From NCBI GenBank assembly GCA_022360355.1, contig JAKSCY010000540.1, forward strand, positions 1 to 14,768: a stretch of DNA of 14,768 bases, given 5' to 3'. A model generated the notes under the pieces. The model had not been told where the DNA came from. It searched no databases and saw nothing but the letters and a program-made list of their open reading frames with translations. Position 1 is the first letter of the stretch. Every line of letters begins with the position of its first letter. The stretch is from Chlorobiales bacterium (GTDB taxonomy: Bacteria > Bacteroidota > Chlorobiia > Chlorobiales > Chlorobiaceae). Below are positions 6,866-13,962 of this stretch, piece after piece. The translations under genes and the position numbers were made by a program.

Positions 6866-8212
6866 ATGAATCTCGGAACCAGAAAAATACTTGATCGGTC
6901 GTTTACCGCAGTTGGTATAACCTCGATTCTGTTGATGGCAGCGGCCCTTCTGGTTGTTGTTGTGCCGATTTTCAGCGGAGGAATCGGGGCGATATTTTTC
7001 AAGGGTACGATTGAGCACAGAAAAATTCAGTACAACGAGTTCGAAAAAGGGAGCCGCAAGGTTATCGACAGACAGATAGCCGAGGTGACGCCGTATCGAC
7101 AGGAGGTGTACAGGATACTCGATGCTTTCGAGGCGGACATGGAAACGATGGAGCCTGCCGAGAAAAGAGACTATCTTTCCAAATATAAAAAGGTAAGAGA
7201 TATTGTTGCCCATCTTCTTGGGCCCATCCCGGGTGACCCTGAGCCTATTCTGTTGCGATATCAGTACGGAACTACGCGTTGGGAAAAGGCAGAGGAATCG
7301 CTGCATGATCTGATGTTTGTAACAAAATGGGATTACTCCAATCCGGAGGAAATGGCCAAGCAATATTTTGTACCGCGAGCTGACGAATTTGCCGGTACAG
7401 CACTTGCTGCACTATTTCCCTATATGGAGAAAAACCTTGACAAAATGCTCTTGCCTGAGCAGACGTTTTACTGGGGGTTTCTCACCGAGCGTTCGCTTGA
7501 CGCGCATATTTTCGGAGGTATCTGGGCCGAAATCCAGGGTACTTTTTTTCTTGCAGTCGGTGCAATGCTCTTTGCGTTCCCGCTTGGGGTTATTGCCGCT
7601 ATCTACTTTACGGAGTATGCAAGGGAAAACTTTTTTACAAGTGTTCTGCGTAGCGCCAACAGTACACTGGCCGGAGTGCCGAGTATTGTTTTCGGTCTTT
7701 TCGGTCTGGCATTTTTTATCAATACGATCAAAGTATCCGACTCGAAGAGTGTTCTGGCTGGTTCGCTAACTCTGGCGATCATGATCCTCCCGACAATCAT
7801 CAGGGCTGCCGAGGAAGCGATTCTTTCGGTTCCCAGGGCATATAAAGAGGCTTCCATGGGTCTCGGTTCTACAAAGTGGAGAACTATTTTGACCGTTATA
7901 CTTCCGGCAGCACTTCCCGGTATCATAACCGGTGGAATTATCAGTCTGGGACGTGCTGCGGGTGAAACCGCTCCCATCATCTTCACCGCGGCCGTCAGTG
8001 TCGGAGCGACAATCGGGGTTGCCGATGTGTTTACTCAGCCGACACCTGCTCTTTCCTGGAACATCTACAATCTTGCAAGCGAGCATGAAGCTGCCAATGA
8101 GATCAGGCATGTTCAGTACGGCATGGTGTTATCGCTGATTTCCATTGTGCTTTTGCTGAACTTATCGGCTATATTGCTGAGAGCCCATGTTTCTAAAAAA
8201 TTAAAAGGTTAA
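6866..8212 (+). CDS. pstA: Phosphate ABC transporter permease PstA (second copy, extended)
   Basis: The channel partner of the preceding PstC, 448 residues. A membrane segment (14-45) is followed by a long hydrophilic, probably periplasmic region (about 46-210) and then the core: FTEYARENF (248-256), STLAGVPSIVFGLFGLAFF (266-284), the EAA-type loop KEASMGLGST...LPGI (327-353) and GRAAGETAPII (362-372). Both PstA copies have a large domain at this place, but their sequences there have little in common by eye. It starts 26 bases after pstC without an obvious ribosome site; the start context CTGAACCATG resembles that of other genes here (CGAACAATG, CTGAACAATG). It ends six bases before pstB, so pstC-pstA-pstB read as one operon. 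Confidence 0.93.
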   Translation: MNLGTRKILDRSFTAVGITSILLMAAALLVVVVPIFSGGIGAIFFKGTIEHRKIQYNEFEKGSRKVIDRQIAEVTPYRQEVYRILDAFEADMETMEPAEKRDYLSKYKKVRDIVAHLLGPIPGDPEPILLRYQYGTTRWEKAEESLHDLMFVTKWDYSNPEEMAKQYFVPRADEFAGTALAALFPYMEKNLDKMLLPEQTFYWGFLTERSLDAHIFGGIWAEIQGTFFLAVGAMLFAFPLGVIAAIYFTEYARENFFTSVLRSANSTLAGVPSIVFGLFGLAFFINTIKVSDSKSVLAGSLTLAIMILPTIIRAAEEAILSVPRAYKEASMGLGSTKWRTILTVILPAALPGIITGGIISLGRAAGETAPIIFTAAVSVGATIGVADVFTQPTPALSWNIYNLASEHEAANEIRHVQYGMVLSLISIVLLLNLSAILLRAHVSKKLKG

Positions 8213-8218
8213 CTACTT

Positions 8219-9079
8219 ATGCAGATGACTGCTGAGGAAAAAGATACGAACAGGGTTGCAACTGAAAGTAATGCGACACGGGAGATTTTTCTTCCCCCTG
8301 AACGGGAAAGGGTAAAAGACGGGGGAACCCCTCACGTGAGCGCAAAGAATTTTTCGGTTTTCTACGGAAATTTTGAAGCGGTAAAAAAGGTCAATGCTGA
8401 TATTCTCTCGAGATACGTAACTGCTATCATTGGGCCCAGCGGGTGCGGAAAAAGCACATTTCTGCGTGCGATAAACCGGATGAATGATCTTATTCCTTCC
8501 TGCTACACATCAGGTTCACTGCTGTTTGACGGAGAGGATATTTACGGCAGGTATACCGATGAAGTACAGCTCAGAAAGAAAATCGGAATGGTTTTCCAGA
8601 AGCCCAATCCCTTTCCGAAATCGATTTTTGACAACATCGCATACGGGCCGCGGCTTCACGGTGTAAAGGATAAAAAGGCTCTTGAGGAAATTGTTGAAAA
8701 AAGCTTGCAAAAGGCTGCCCTGTGGGATGAAGTGAAAGATCGCCTTGACAGAAACGCGCTGGGTCTCAGCGGAGGACAGCAACAGCGATTGTGTGTTGCG
8801 CGAACTCTTGCCGTGGAACCGGAGATTCTGCTGCTCGATGAACCGACTTCGGCCCTTGACCCGAAGGCTACCGCTAAAATCGAGGATCTTATCGAGGAAC
8901 TGCGCGGCAGTTATACAATTCTTATCGTCACCCATAACATGCAGCAGGCTTCAAGGGTTTCCGATTACACCATGTTTTATTATGAAGGTGATCTGGTGGA
9001 ATATGCTCCGACCAAGCAGCTTTTTACCAATCCCAGAGATCAGGTCACGGAAGATTATATTACCGGAAGATTCAGCTGA
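8219..9079 (+). CDS. pstB: Phosphate import ATP-binding protein PstB (second copy)
   Basis: The cytoplasmic ATPase energising the second PstC-PstA pair, 286 residues. Motifs: Walker [10 protein letters not shown] (72-80), Q-loop in FQKPNPF (126-132), signature LSGGQQQR (183-190), Walker B ILLLDEP (203-209) with catalytic Glu208, and switch His239 in THN. It resembles the first PstB closely through the nucleotide-binding core and differs mainly in its charged N-terminal 38 residues. The Walker B follow-on is TSALDP here and CSALDP in the first copy. ATG 8219 is preceded by AAAGG (8204-8208); an ATG two codons later is an alternative. phoU starts 24 bases downstream. Confidence 0.95.
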   Translation: MQMTAEEKDTNRVATESNATREIFLPPERERVKDGGTPHVSAKNFSVFYGNFEAVKKVNADILSRYVTAIIGPSGCGKSTFLRAINRMNDLIPSCYTSGSLLFDGEDIYGRYTDEVQLRKKIGMVFQKPNPFPKSIFDNIAYGPRLHGVKDKKALEEIVEKSLQKAALWDEVKDRLDRNALGLSGGQQQRLCVARTLAVEPEILLLDEPTSALDPKATAKIEDLIEELRGSYTILIVTHNMQQASRVSDYTMFYYEGDLVEYAPTKQLFTNPRDQVTEDYITGRFS

Positions 9080-9103
9080 AATGAAAACTAAAACACCACT
9101 TCT

Positions 9104-9790
9104 ATGGCGGACAGACCCGTACACGAGCATATAAAGGATTTATCCAGTTCTCTGGTTATCCTTTCCGACAAGGTCCTGAGGAATTTTACGGGTGCAATGG
9201 AGGCTTTGTTGAGCAGTAATACAATGGTGGGCGAGGATATCAAACTTGCCGACGGTGAGATCGATGCATCCGAAGTAAGGCTTGAGGAGCAGTGTCTTGT
9301 GTTTCTGGCACTGCAGCAGCCGGTGGCACGGGATTTGAGGACTATTATCACCATCCTCAAGATCAACACCGACCTTGAAAGGATGGGAGATCTGGCCGTA
9401 CATATCTCCGAGAGAATTCCGGAGATCGACAGGGAGTTTCTCAGAGATTTCCATTTTGAAAAGATGGGACAGCTGGCCAAGGAGATGGTACAGAAATCAA
9501 TACAGGCTTTCGTTAACAAAGACCGCCGGTTAGCAGAAGAGGTTTGCGATATGGATGAAGAACTCGATGCAATGCACCGTGCGGTTTTCAAAAAAGTGTC
9601 CGCAGAGATACGCCATGCGGAGGCAGATGCAGGTCAGTATATCGTCGCGATGAGTATTTCACGATATATCGAGAGAATCGGTGACCATGCAACCAGGGTA
9701 GCAAGGGAAGTGCTTTATCTCATCACCGGAGAGATTATCCGGCACACAGAGGGTTCTTTTGAAAAACTCATCCAGTCCTTGAAAGATTAG
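9104..9790 (+). CDS. phoU: Phosphate signalling protein PhoU
   Basis: A cytoplasmic all-helical regulator, 228 residues, normal length for PhoU. In the known system PhoU links the Pst transporter to the histidine kinase PhoR, silencing the Pho response when phosphate is plentiful and limiting transport. It shows the two tandem three-helix repeats, each with a metal-binding ExxxD motif: LERMGD (Glu92-Asp96) and IERIGD (Glu190-Asp194). VARDLRTIITILKINTDLER (residues 74-93) is a strong PhoU signature. It is the last gene of the second cassette, as is usual for pst operons. No ribosome site is evident before ATG 9104. A terminator-like hairpin follows. The PhoR and PhoB partners are not in the window. 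Confidence 0.95.
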   Translation: MADRPVHEHIKDLSSSLVILSDKVLRNFTGAMEALLSSNTMVGEDIKLADGEIDASEVRLEEQCLVFLALQQPVARDLRTIITILKINTDLERMGDLAVHISERIPEIDREFLRDFHFEKMGQLAKEMVQKSIQAFVNKDRRLAEEVCDMDEELDAMHRAVFKKVSAEIRHAEADAGQYIVAMSISRYIERIGDHATRVAREVLYLITGEIIRHTEGSFEKLIQSLKD

Positions 9791-9802
9791 CCCCGCTTGC
9801 GG

Positions 9803-9848
9803 ATCCCGGCATCTTCTTTGCCTTTGAGCCGGATTTTATTTTTTTTTT
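9803..9848 (+). terminator. Probable intrinsic terminator after phoU
   Basis: ATCC-C-GGC (9803-9810) can pair with GCCGGAT (9828-9834), giving seven base pairs with one bulged C around a 17-base loop. A long T-rich tract (9834-9848, interrupted by one A) follows. The tract is convincing; the stem is modest, so termination may be partial. Confidence 0.55.
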
Positions 9849-9852
9849 GCAA

Positions 9853-9881
9853 TTGACCCTTCCGCTCAGCTAAATTATGAC
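9853..9881 (+). promoter_or_regulatory. Candidate promoter of the PhoU-like gene
   Basis: TTGACC (9853-9858) and TATGAC (9876-9881) are separated by 17 bases; they match five and four of six consensus positions. The pair stands just after the terminator that closes the pst operon and gives a leader of about 70 bases. No Pho-box-like repeat is seen here, so this gene may be constitutive. Confidence 0.35.
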
Positions 9882-9956
9882 CACTTGAGATGAGTGCTGG
9901 CAATGAACATTACTCGGTTATTTTCTTTTTACAAACAGCTTAGCGGATACTGAACA

Positions 9957-10709
9957 ATGAAACTTTTTGGAAAAAAAAGCGGAACAGCCGGTGGCAGTGG
10001 TGCAAAGAAAGGAATAGAAAAAGTTGCGCGTCCTGATGCTTTTACCATCAAGATTGATCCGGAGAAATTCAGTCTTGCAACCAAGCCGGATGGTCCGGTT
10101 CACGAACAGCTTGAAACACTGAAGCAGAAACTGACAAAGCTGTCCTCCAATGTCGAAAATAATCTGATGCTCGTCATTCGTGCGTCAACCAAGAAAAACA
10201 GCGATCTTGCACAGTCTGCATTCGAGTTTGACAAGGAGTACATTCAGAAAGGCAAGTTCGAGGTTGAGTATCTTTGTCTGGCGTACAGTTGTTTCCAGGA
10301 CCTTGATGAAGGAAACAAGAAGATTGTCGATACATCCCGCGAGATAATGCAGAAGCTTGAGGTTATAGGTCAGTACGCACTGAATATAGCCGACAAGACC
10401 GAATACATCCAGCTTGCGAATGTTGACGTGCTGCACAGAGATGAATATGATCTCAAGCCCATGGGAGACATTACCGCAGAGATGATCAAGAAAGCTGTAG
10501 AGGCGTTTGTCAGCGGCAACAACAAGCATGCTTCCGAAACGCTTGACATGATGAAAGAGATCGATGAGATTTATGAAAAGGCGACTAAAAAGCTCAAGGA
10601 AGAAGTCACAGACGAGAATATCACCAATTCCACAGGTATTCTGTCCGTTGTCGAACATGTAAAGATGTCGGCCGACATATCATGCGATATTGCCAGAATG
10701 CTGGTGTGA
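9957..10709 (+). CDS. PhoU-like protein with degenerate metal motifs
   Basis: A 250-residue cytoplasmic helical protein that resembles PhoU in layout. A basic, Gly-rich N-terminal extension (1-45) precedes two PhoU-like helical repeats. The positions equivalent to the ExxxD metal motifs read LEVIGQ (Glu135, Gln139) and VEHVKM (Glu233, Met237): each glutamate is kept and each aspartate is lost. The QLETLKQKLTKLSSNVENNL segment (51-70) corresponds to the first PhoU helix. It sits directly after phoU but behind a terminator-like hairpin and its own candidate promoter, so it is probably a separate unit. It may act as a paralogue that partners PhoU or another transporter without binding metal clusters; that role is inferred. 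Family assignment is fairly sure, function is not. Confidence 0.75.
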   Translation: MKLFGKKSGTAGGSGAKKGIEKVARPDAFTIKIDPEKFSLATKPDGPVHEQLETLKQKLTKLSSNVENNLMLVIRASTKKNSDLAQSAFEFDKEYIQKGKFEVEYLCLAYSCFQDLDEGNKKIVDTSREIMQKLEVIGQYALNIADKTEYIQLANVDVLHRDEYDLKPMGDITAEMIKKAVEAFVSGNNKHASETLDMMKEIDEIYEKATKKLKEEVTDENITNSTGILSVVEHVKMSADISCDIARMLV

Positions 10710-10750
10710 TCCGGGCAACGGTATTTCTGCAGGGTAACACGGGTAGTTGA

Positions 10751-10779
10751 AAAGGGCGAATGGTTGTTCGCCTTTTTTT
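10751..10779 (+). terminator. Intrinsic terminator after the PhoU-like gene
   Basis: AAAGGGCGAA (10751-10760) pairs with TTCGCCTTTT (10767-10776), a 10-bp stem with one G-T pair, around the loop TGGTTG. The T run continues to base 10779. It is a standard Rho-independent terminator. Confidence 0.92.
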
Positions 10780-10872
10780 ATGCAACACTTTTTCCCTGTT
10801 TTCCTGCCATGTTTTTACAGTGTTTTGCTTATCTTTTTTCAGCTTTTTTGTGTCGGTATGTAAAAGGTTTCA

Positions 10873-11280
10873 ATGAAGGAAGTGTTTAAAGACAACCCAC
10901 CGGTACTTCTCATCGCTCGCCTTGTGCTGGCCTTTTCATGGATATACCAGGGGGCAGTTCCGAAAATTATCTGTCAAAGTCCGGAAGAGATCGAACTGCT
11001 GGAACATGTTATCAAGGCTAATGAGCTGGCCTGTGCCATGATTACCTGGATGGGGTACGGTGAGATTGTCTTCGGAACAATTCTTCTTTTTACAGGCCGC
11101 GCCTGGGTTTTCCTGCTTAATGTTTTTGCCTTGCTCATTCTTCTGACATACGTTGCGGTCTTCCAGCCGGGTCTTTTTACCTTGCCGTTTAATCCGTTGA
11201 TCCTCAACGTGTCTCTTATCGGCATGTCTCTCGTAGCCTACAGTGAACTCAGAAAGAAAAAGTCCCTTGCAGAGCGATAA
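10873..11280 (+). CDS. DoxX-like four-helix membrane protein
   Basis: A 135-residue inner-membrane protein with four hydrophobic segments (about 10-28, 55-73, 77-97 and 105-124). WIYQGAVPKI (23-32) closely matches the first helix of the DoxX-like (DoxX_3) family. Relatives of DoxX are linked to quinone or terminal-oxidase chemistry and to membrane redox complexes, but most members have no proven reaction. AAAAGG (10862-10867) lies five bases before ATG and settles the start. The gene follows a strong terminator, so it likely begins a transcript; no clear promoter hexamers were found. The next gene overlaps its end by 38 bases, suggesting coupled translation. Confidence 0.75.
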   Translation: MKEVFKDNPPVLLIARLVLAFSWIYQGAVPKIICQSPEEIELLEHVIKANELACAMITWMGYGEIVFGTILLFTGRAWVFLLNVFALLILLTYVAVFQPGLFTLPFNPLILNVSLIGMSLVAYSELRKKKSLAER

Positions 11281-12553
11281 ACAGAACAGGTTTGCCATTG
11301 AACCCGGTGCAGTTGTCAGGATATATCTTTCAGTATCGGTGTTTATCATAACCGCGGCATCCTTTCTGGGTGCGGCAGGGGCGTGGACCGGCAGTGCTTT
11401 TCTCAACACAGTCCATCCATATGTCTTTTTTGCAGGATTCGGCAATCTTGCGATTATTATTCTCAACCGCTATCTGATTTCGGCAATCTATCCCGAACTG
11501 GAAGTGGCGCCGGAAAAACAGATGCGCTCTATTTACGGCGTTCTGTTTTCGGTGTTTCTCATTGTGGCGGCGGTATACCTGGATTGGCCGGTTCTCAAGG
11601 CTTTTGTCGGCCTGTTCCTGATGATCATGGTTGCGGTTGCAGGGAAAGAGATTTTTTCGGCGCTTTCCGTAGGGAAGATATGGCGTGAAGTGTCGGTGCG
11701 TTACTATATTTTCGACGTACTTTTTTTATTCGTTGCAAATCTCGGGTTATTTGCCCTGGGACTAAAGGAAACGTTTCCCGAAACGGGTATTGTCCCGTAT
11801 TTCGTGACCCAGTCAGCTTATTTTCTGGGTTCATCGTTTCCCCTGAGTATCAGTGTTATGGGTTTTCTTTATGCCTATGTCTGGCGTCGTTCGACAGGAA
11901 AAGGGTTGGTCAGGCAGCTTTTCAGTATCTGGTCGTACATTTTTGTTGGCGGTGTTCTGGTGTTCCTTATTGCAATTCTCATGGGGAACTATCCCGGTAT
12001 GATGCTGGTAAGCCATACTCTCATGTTAGGTGTTATGGTTCTTCTGGCAGGTTTTGCCCGCTATCTCTACCGTTTCTTTTCCAGTCAGTTCAGGCACCCT
12101 GCGCTTGCTTATCTGCTTTCGGGACTTGCTATGCTTCTTGCAGCAAGCGCATACGGCATTCTGAATATTTACTTTTTCAAATGGTTCGGTGCTGTGCCTC
12201 CCATTCCGGAGGACAGGATGTGGATCTATCACTCGCATACTCATGCCGCTTTGCTGGGATGGATAACCTTCTCGTTTACGGGTATGGTTTATATTGTAGT
12301 GCCAGCCATTGTCCGCTCAAATTCCCTTGAGGAAATGCGTACGGAGAGTGCACTTTCACAGTTACTGGACAGCAGGACTTTATCCAGGGCTTTCCGGCAA
12401 TTAACCATTGCTCTTGTTGCCGCAACGTCTGTTTTGCTTGCTTTTTATCTGGAAAACAATTCTCTGCTGGCATTTGCCGGTGTTGTTTTCGGGTTTGCGG
12501 TATATTACTCAAGAGTAAACCTTGGAAAAGCCTTCCGGAATCGCTCGGCATAA
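11243..12553 (+). CDS. Polytopic membrane protein with haem-copper-oxidase-like histidine motif
   Basis: A 436-residue protein with about twelve hydrophobic segments covering most of residues 24-425. YHSHTHAALLGW (329-340) recalls the HVHSGALGW-type motif in helix X of cbb3 oxidase subunit I (CcoN). His58, in VHPYVFFAGFGN near the end of the second hydrophobic stretch, could be a haem ligand. His258 is the other histidine inside a membrane segment. The two adjacent histidines and the HPE-type site of the copper centre of true oxidases are not seen, so oxygen reduction is doubtful; haem or quinone binding, or sensing, is more likely. I could not name the family. The start is GTG 11243, overlapping the DoxX-like gene by 38 bases; TTG 11267 is in frame and possible. 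It ends in TAATG, sharing one base with the next gene. Confidence 0.6.
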   Translation: MNSERKSPLQSDKQNRFAIEPGAVVRIYLSVSVFIITAASFLGAAGAWTGSAFLNTVHPYVFFAGFGNLAIIILNRYLISAIYPELEVAPEKQMRSIYGVLFSVFLIVAAVYLDWPVLKAFVGLFLMIMVAVAGKEIFSALSVGKIWREVSVRYYIFDVLFLFVANLGLFALGLKETFPETGIVPYFVTQSAYFLGSSFPLSISVMGFLYAYVWRRSTGKGLVRQLFSIWSYIFVGGVLVFLIAILMGNYPGMMLVSHTLMLGVMVLLAGFARYLYRFFSSQFRHPALAYLLSGLAMLLAASAYGILNIYFFKWFGAVPPIPEDRMWIYHSHTHAALLGWITFSFTGMVYIVVPAIVRSNSLEEMRTESALSQLLDSRTLSRAFRQLTIALVAATSVLLAFYLENNSLLAFAGVVFGFAVYYSRVNLGKAFRNRSA

Positions 12554-13854
12554 TGTACACAAACAAGATATCTATGAAACAGCTCGGAATCGTAGGAACA
12601 TTTTTGGTTTGTGCGTTGATTCTTCCCGCCACGGGTTTTTCTTACAACAGCGAGCATTTCAGCGTTTTGCAACAAGGGGTCAAGACATGGAATGCCATGA
12701 AAACAAATAATCCGGAAACGCGTTTTGATCTCAGCGGCGCCGATCTGAAAGGAAAAAACCTTAGAGGTATTGATTTCAGCAATGTCAATCTGGATGGGGC
12801 GAGTCTGAAAAGTGCTGACCTGAGTGATGCCGACCTCCGCGGAGCCTCCCTGAACGGGGCTTCTTTAAACAACGCCCTGTTATATGACGCACTGCTTCGT
12901 GATGCTTCGTTGCGCGATGCGGATATCGAGGAAGCCCGTCTTGACGGAGCTGATATGCGGGGATCTGTCCTTGATGGGGCTGTCCTGAAGCAGGCAGATC
13001 TTGGTAACAGTTTGTTGAGGGAGGCGAGTCTCAGGGGGGCGGATTTGCGCGCAGCGAGTCTGAGAGCGGCTGATCTTGCAGGTTCCGATCTTGATGGTGC
13101 TTATTTGTGGCGTGTGATTCTTGACGGAGCGAATCTTGAGGGAACTTTTGTAACACCGGTTACTGTTGTTGAAACCGGAAAATATGCCGATCGGACATGG
13201 GCTGATAAACATGGTGCGCTGTTAACGATGCCTGAAAGCAGCGGTTCAGGACTTGCCGACGTAAAAAACGATGTTGTTGAAAAGCAAAACGACGCGGGTG
13301 GTGAGGCTTCGATCTCCGGAACAAAAAGTATGGACAGGGATACTGCTGCAGTGGCCCTGGACAAAAGCTGGCCGGTAAATCCTGTGCAGCAGAAGATCCG
13401 TTTCGGCGTTACACGCAATAAAGCCGGGTTGCTCCCGTATGATGTGCATCAGCGTGAGCTGCTGGTAGGCAGTGTCTCCCGGTGGAACAAAATGAGAAAA
13501 AAGAATCCGGAAGAACCTGTCCGTCTTGCAGGGGCAAGGTTGAGCAGGAAGGTGCTGGATGGAGCGGATTTACGAAATGCCGATCTAAAAGGTACCTTGT
13601 TAAAACGTACCGATCTTGTCGAAGCGGACCTGAGGGGCGCAAATCTCAGGGAGGCAAATCTTCGAGAAGCAGATCTGACGAATGCCGATCTTCAGGGGGC
13701 CGATCTTCGGGGGGCATATCTCTGGAGAGCGAACCTCAGTTGGACATTACTGACAGGTGTGATTGTCGATGCTCAGACAGTTCTGGAAACCGGTACGAAA
13801 GCAACCCCTGAATGGGCGGAAAAGGCTGGTGCGGTGTACCGTGACCGGGAATGA
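12553..13854 (+). CDS. Exported two-module pentapeptide-repeat protein
   Basis: A 433-residue protein. Residues 8-30 form a signal peptide (KQ, a hydrophobic core, then LPATGFS), so it is probably periplasmic or secreted. Two right-handed beta-helix arrays of the A(D/N)LxG type are visible. Array 1 runs 58-197, 28 pentapeptides or seven four-sided coils; array 2 runs 323-402, 16 pentapeptides or four coils. Each is preceded by a matching cap (VKTWNAMKTNNPE 43-55; VSRWNKMRKKNPE 308-320) and followed by a matching tail with TV-ETG and WA-K-GA. A low-complexity linker (about 226-290) joins them. Pentapeptide folds are rigid scaffolds with varied roles, some mimicking DNA; no activity can be assigned. 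ATG 12553 overlaps the previous stop by one base; Met8 (12574) would also give an intact signal peptide. Confidence 0.9.
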   Translation: MYTNKISMKQLGIVGTFLVCALILPATGFSYNSEHFSVLQQGVKTWNAMKTNNPETRFDLSGADLKGKNLRGIDFSNVNLDGASLKSADLSDADLRGASLNGASLNNALLYDALLRDASLRDADIEEARLDGADMRGSVLDGAVLKQADLGNSLLREASLRGADLRAASLRAADLAGSDLDGAYLWRVILDGANLEGTFVTPVTVVETGKYADRTWADKHGALLTMPESSGSGLADVKNDVVEKQNDAGGEASISGTKSMDRDTAAVALDKSWPVNPVQQKIRFGVTRNKAGLLPYDVHQRELLVGSVSRWNKMRKKNPEEPVRLAGARLSRKVLDGADLRNADLKGTLLKRTDLVEADLRGANLREANLREADLTNADLQGADLRGAYLWRANLSWTLLTGVIVDAQTVLETGTKATPEWAEKAGAVYRDRE

Positions 13855-13962
13855 TGTCGGAGACCAGGAAAATGCCCTGACAGGTGTTGTGCGGTGGCAT
13901 TGCAATGATACGGATTTAGAGGAACGGCCGCTGCCCTGGGGAAATGAAAATTTGCGAGCGAT

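Noticed and set aside
2165..8480. pstB copies as repeats that could be mobile-element ends or recombination-generated duplication
   Set aside because: Similarity is confined to conserved ATPase motifs, with many silent differences; no inverted repeats, transposase or target duplications are seen.
12720..13750. Repetitive DNA that might be a CRISPR-like or satellite array
   Set aside because: The 15-base periodicity is the coding consequence of pentapeptide repeats; there are no conserved repeats with unique spacers.
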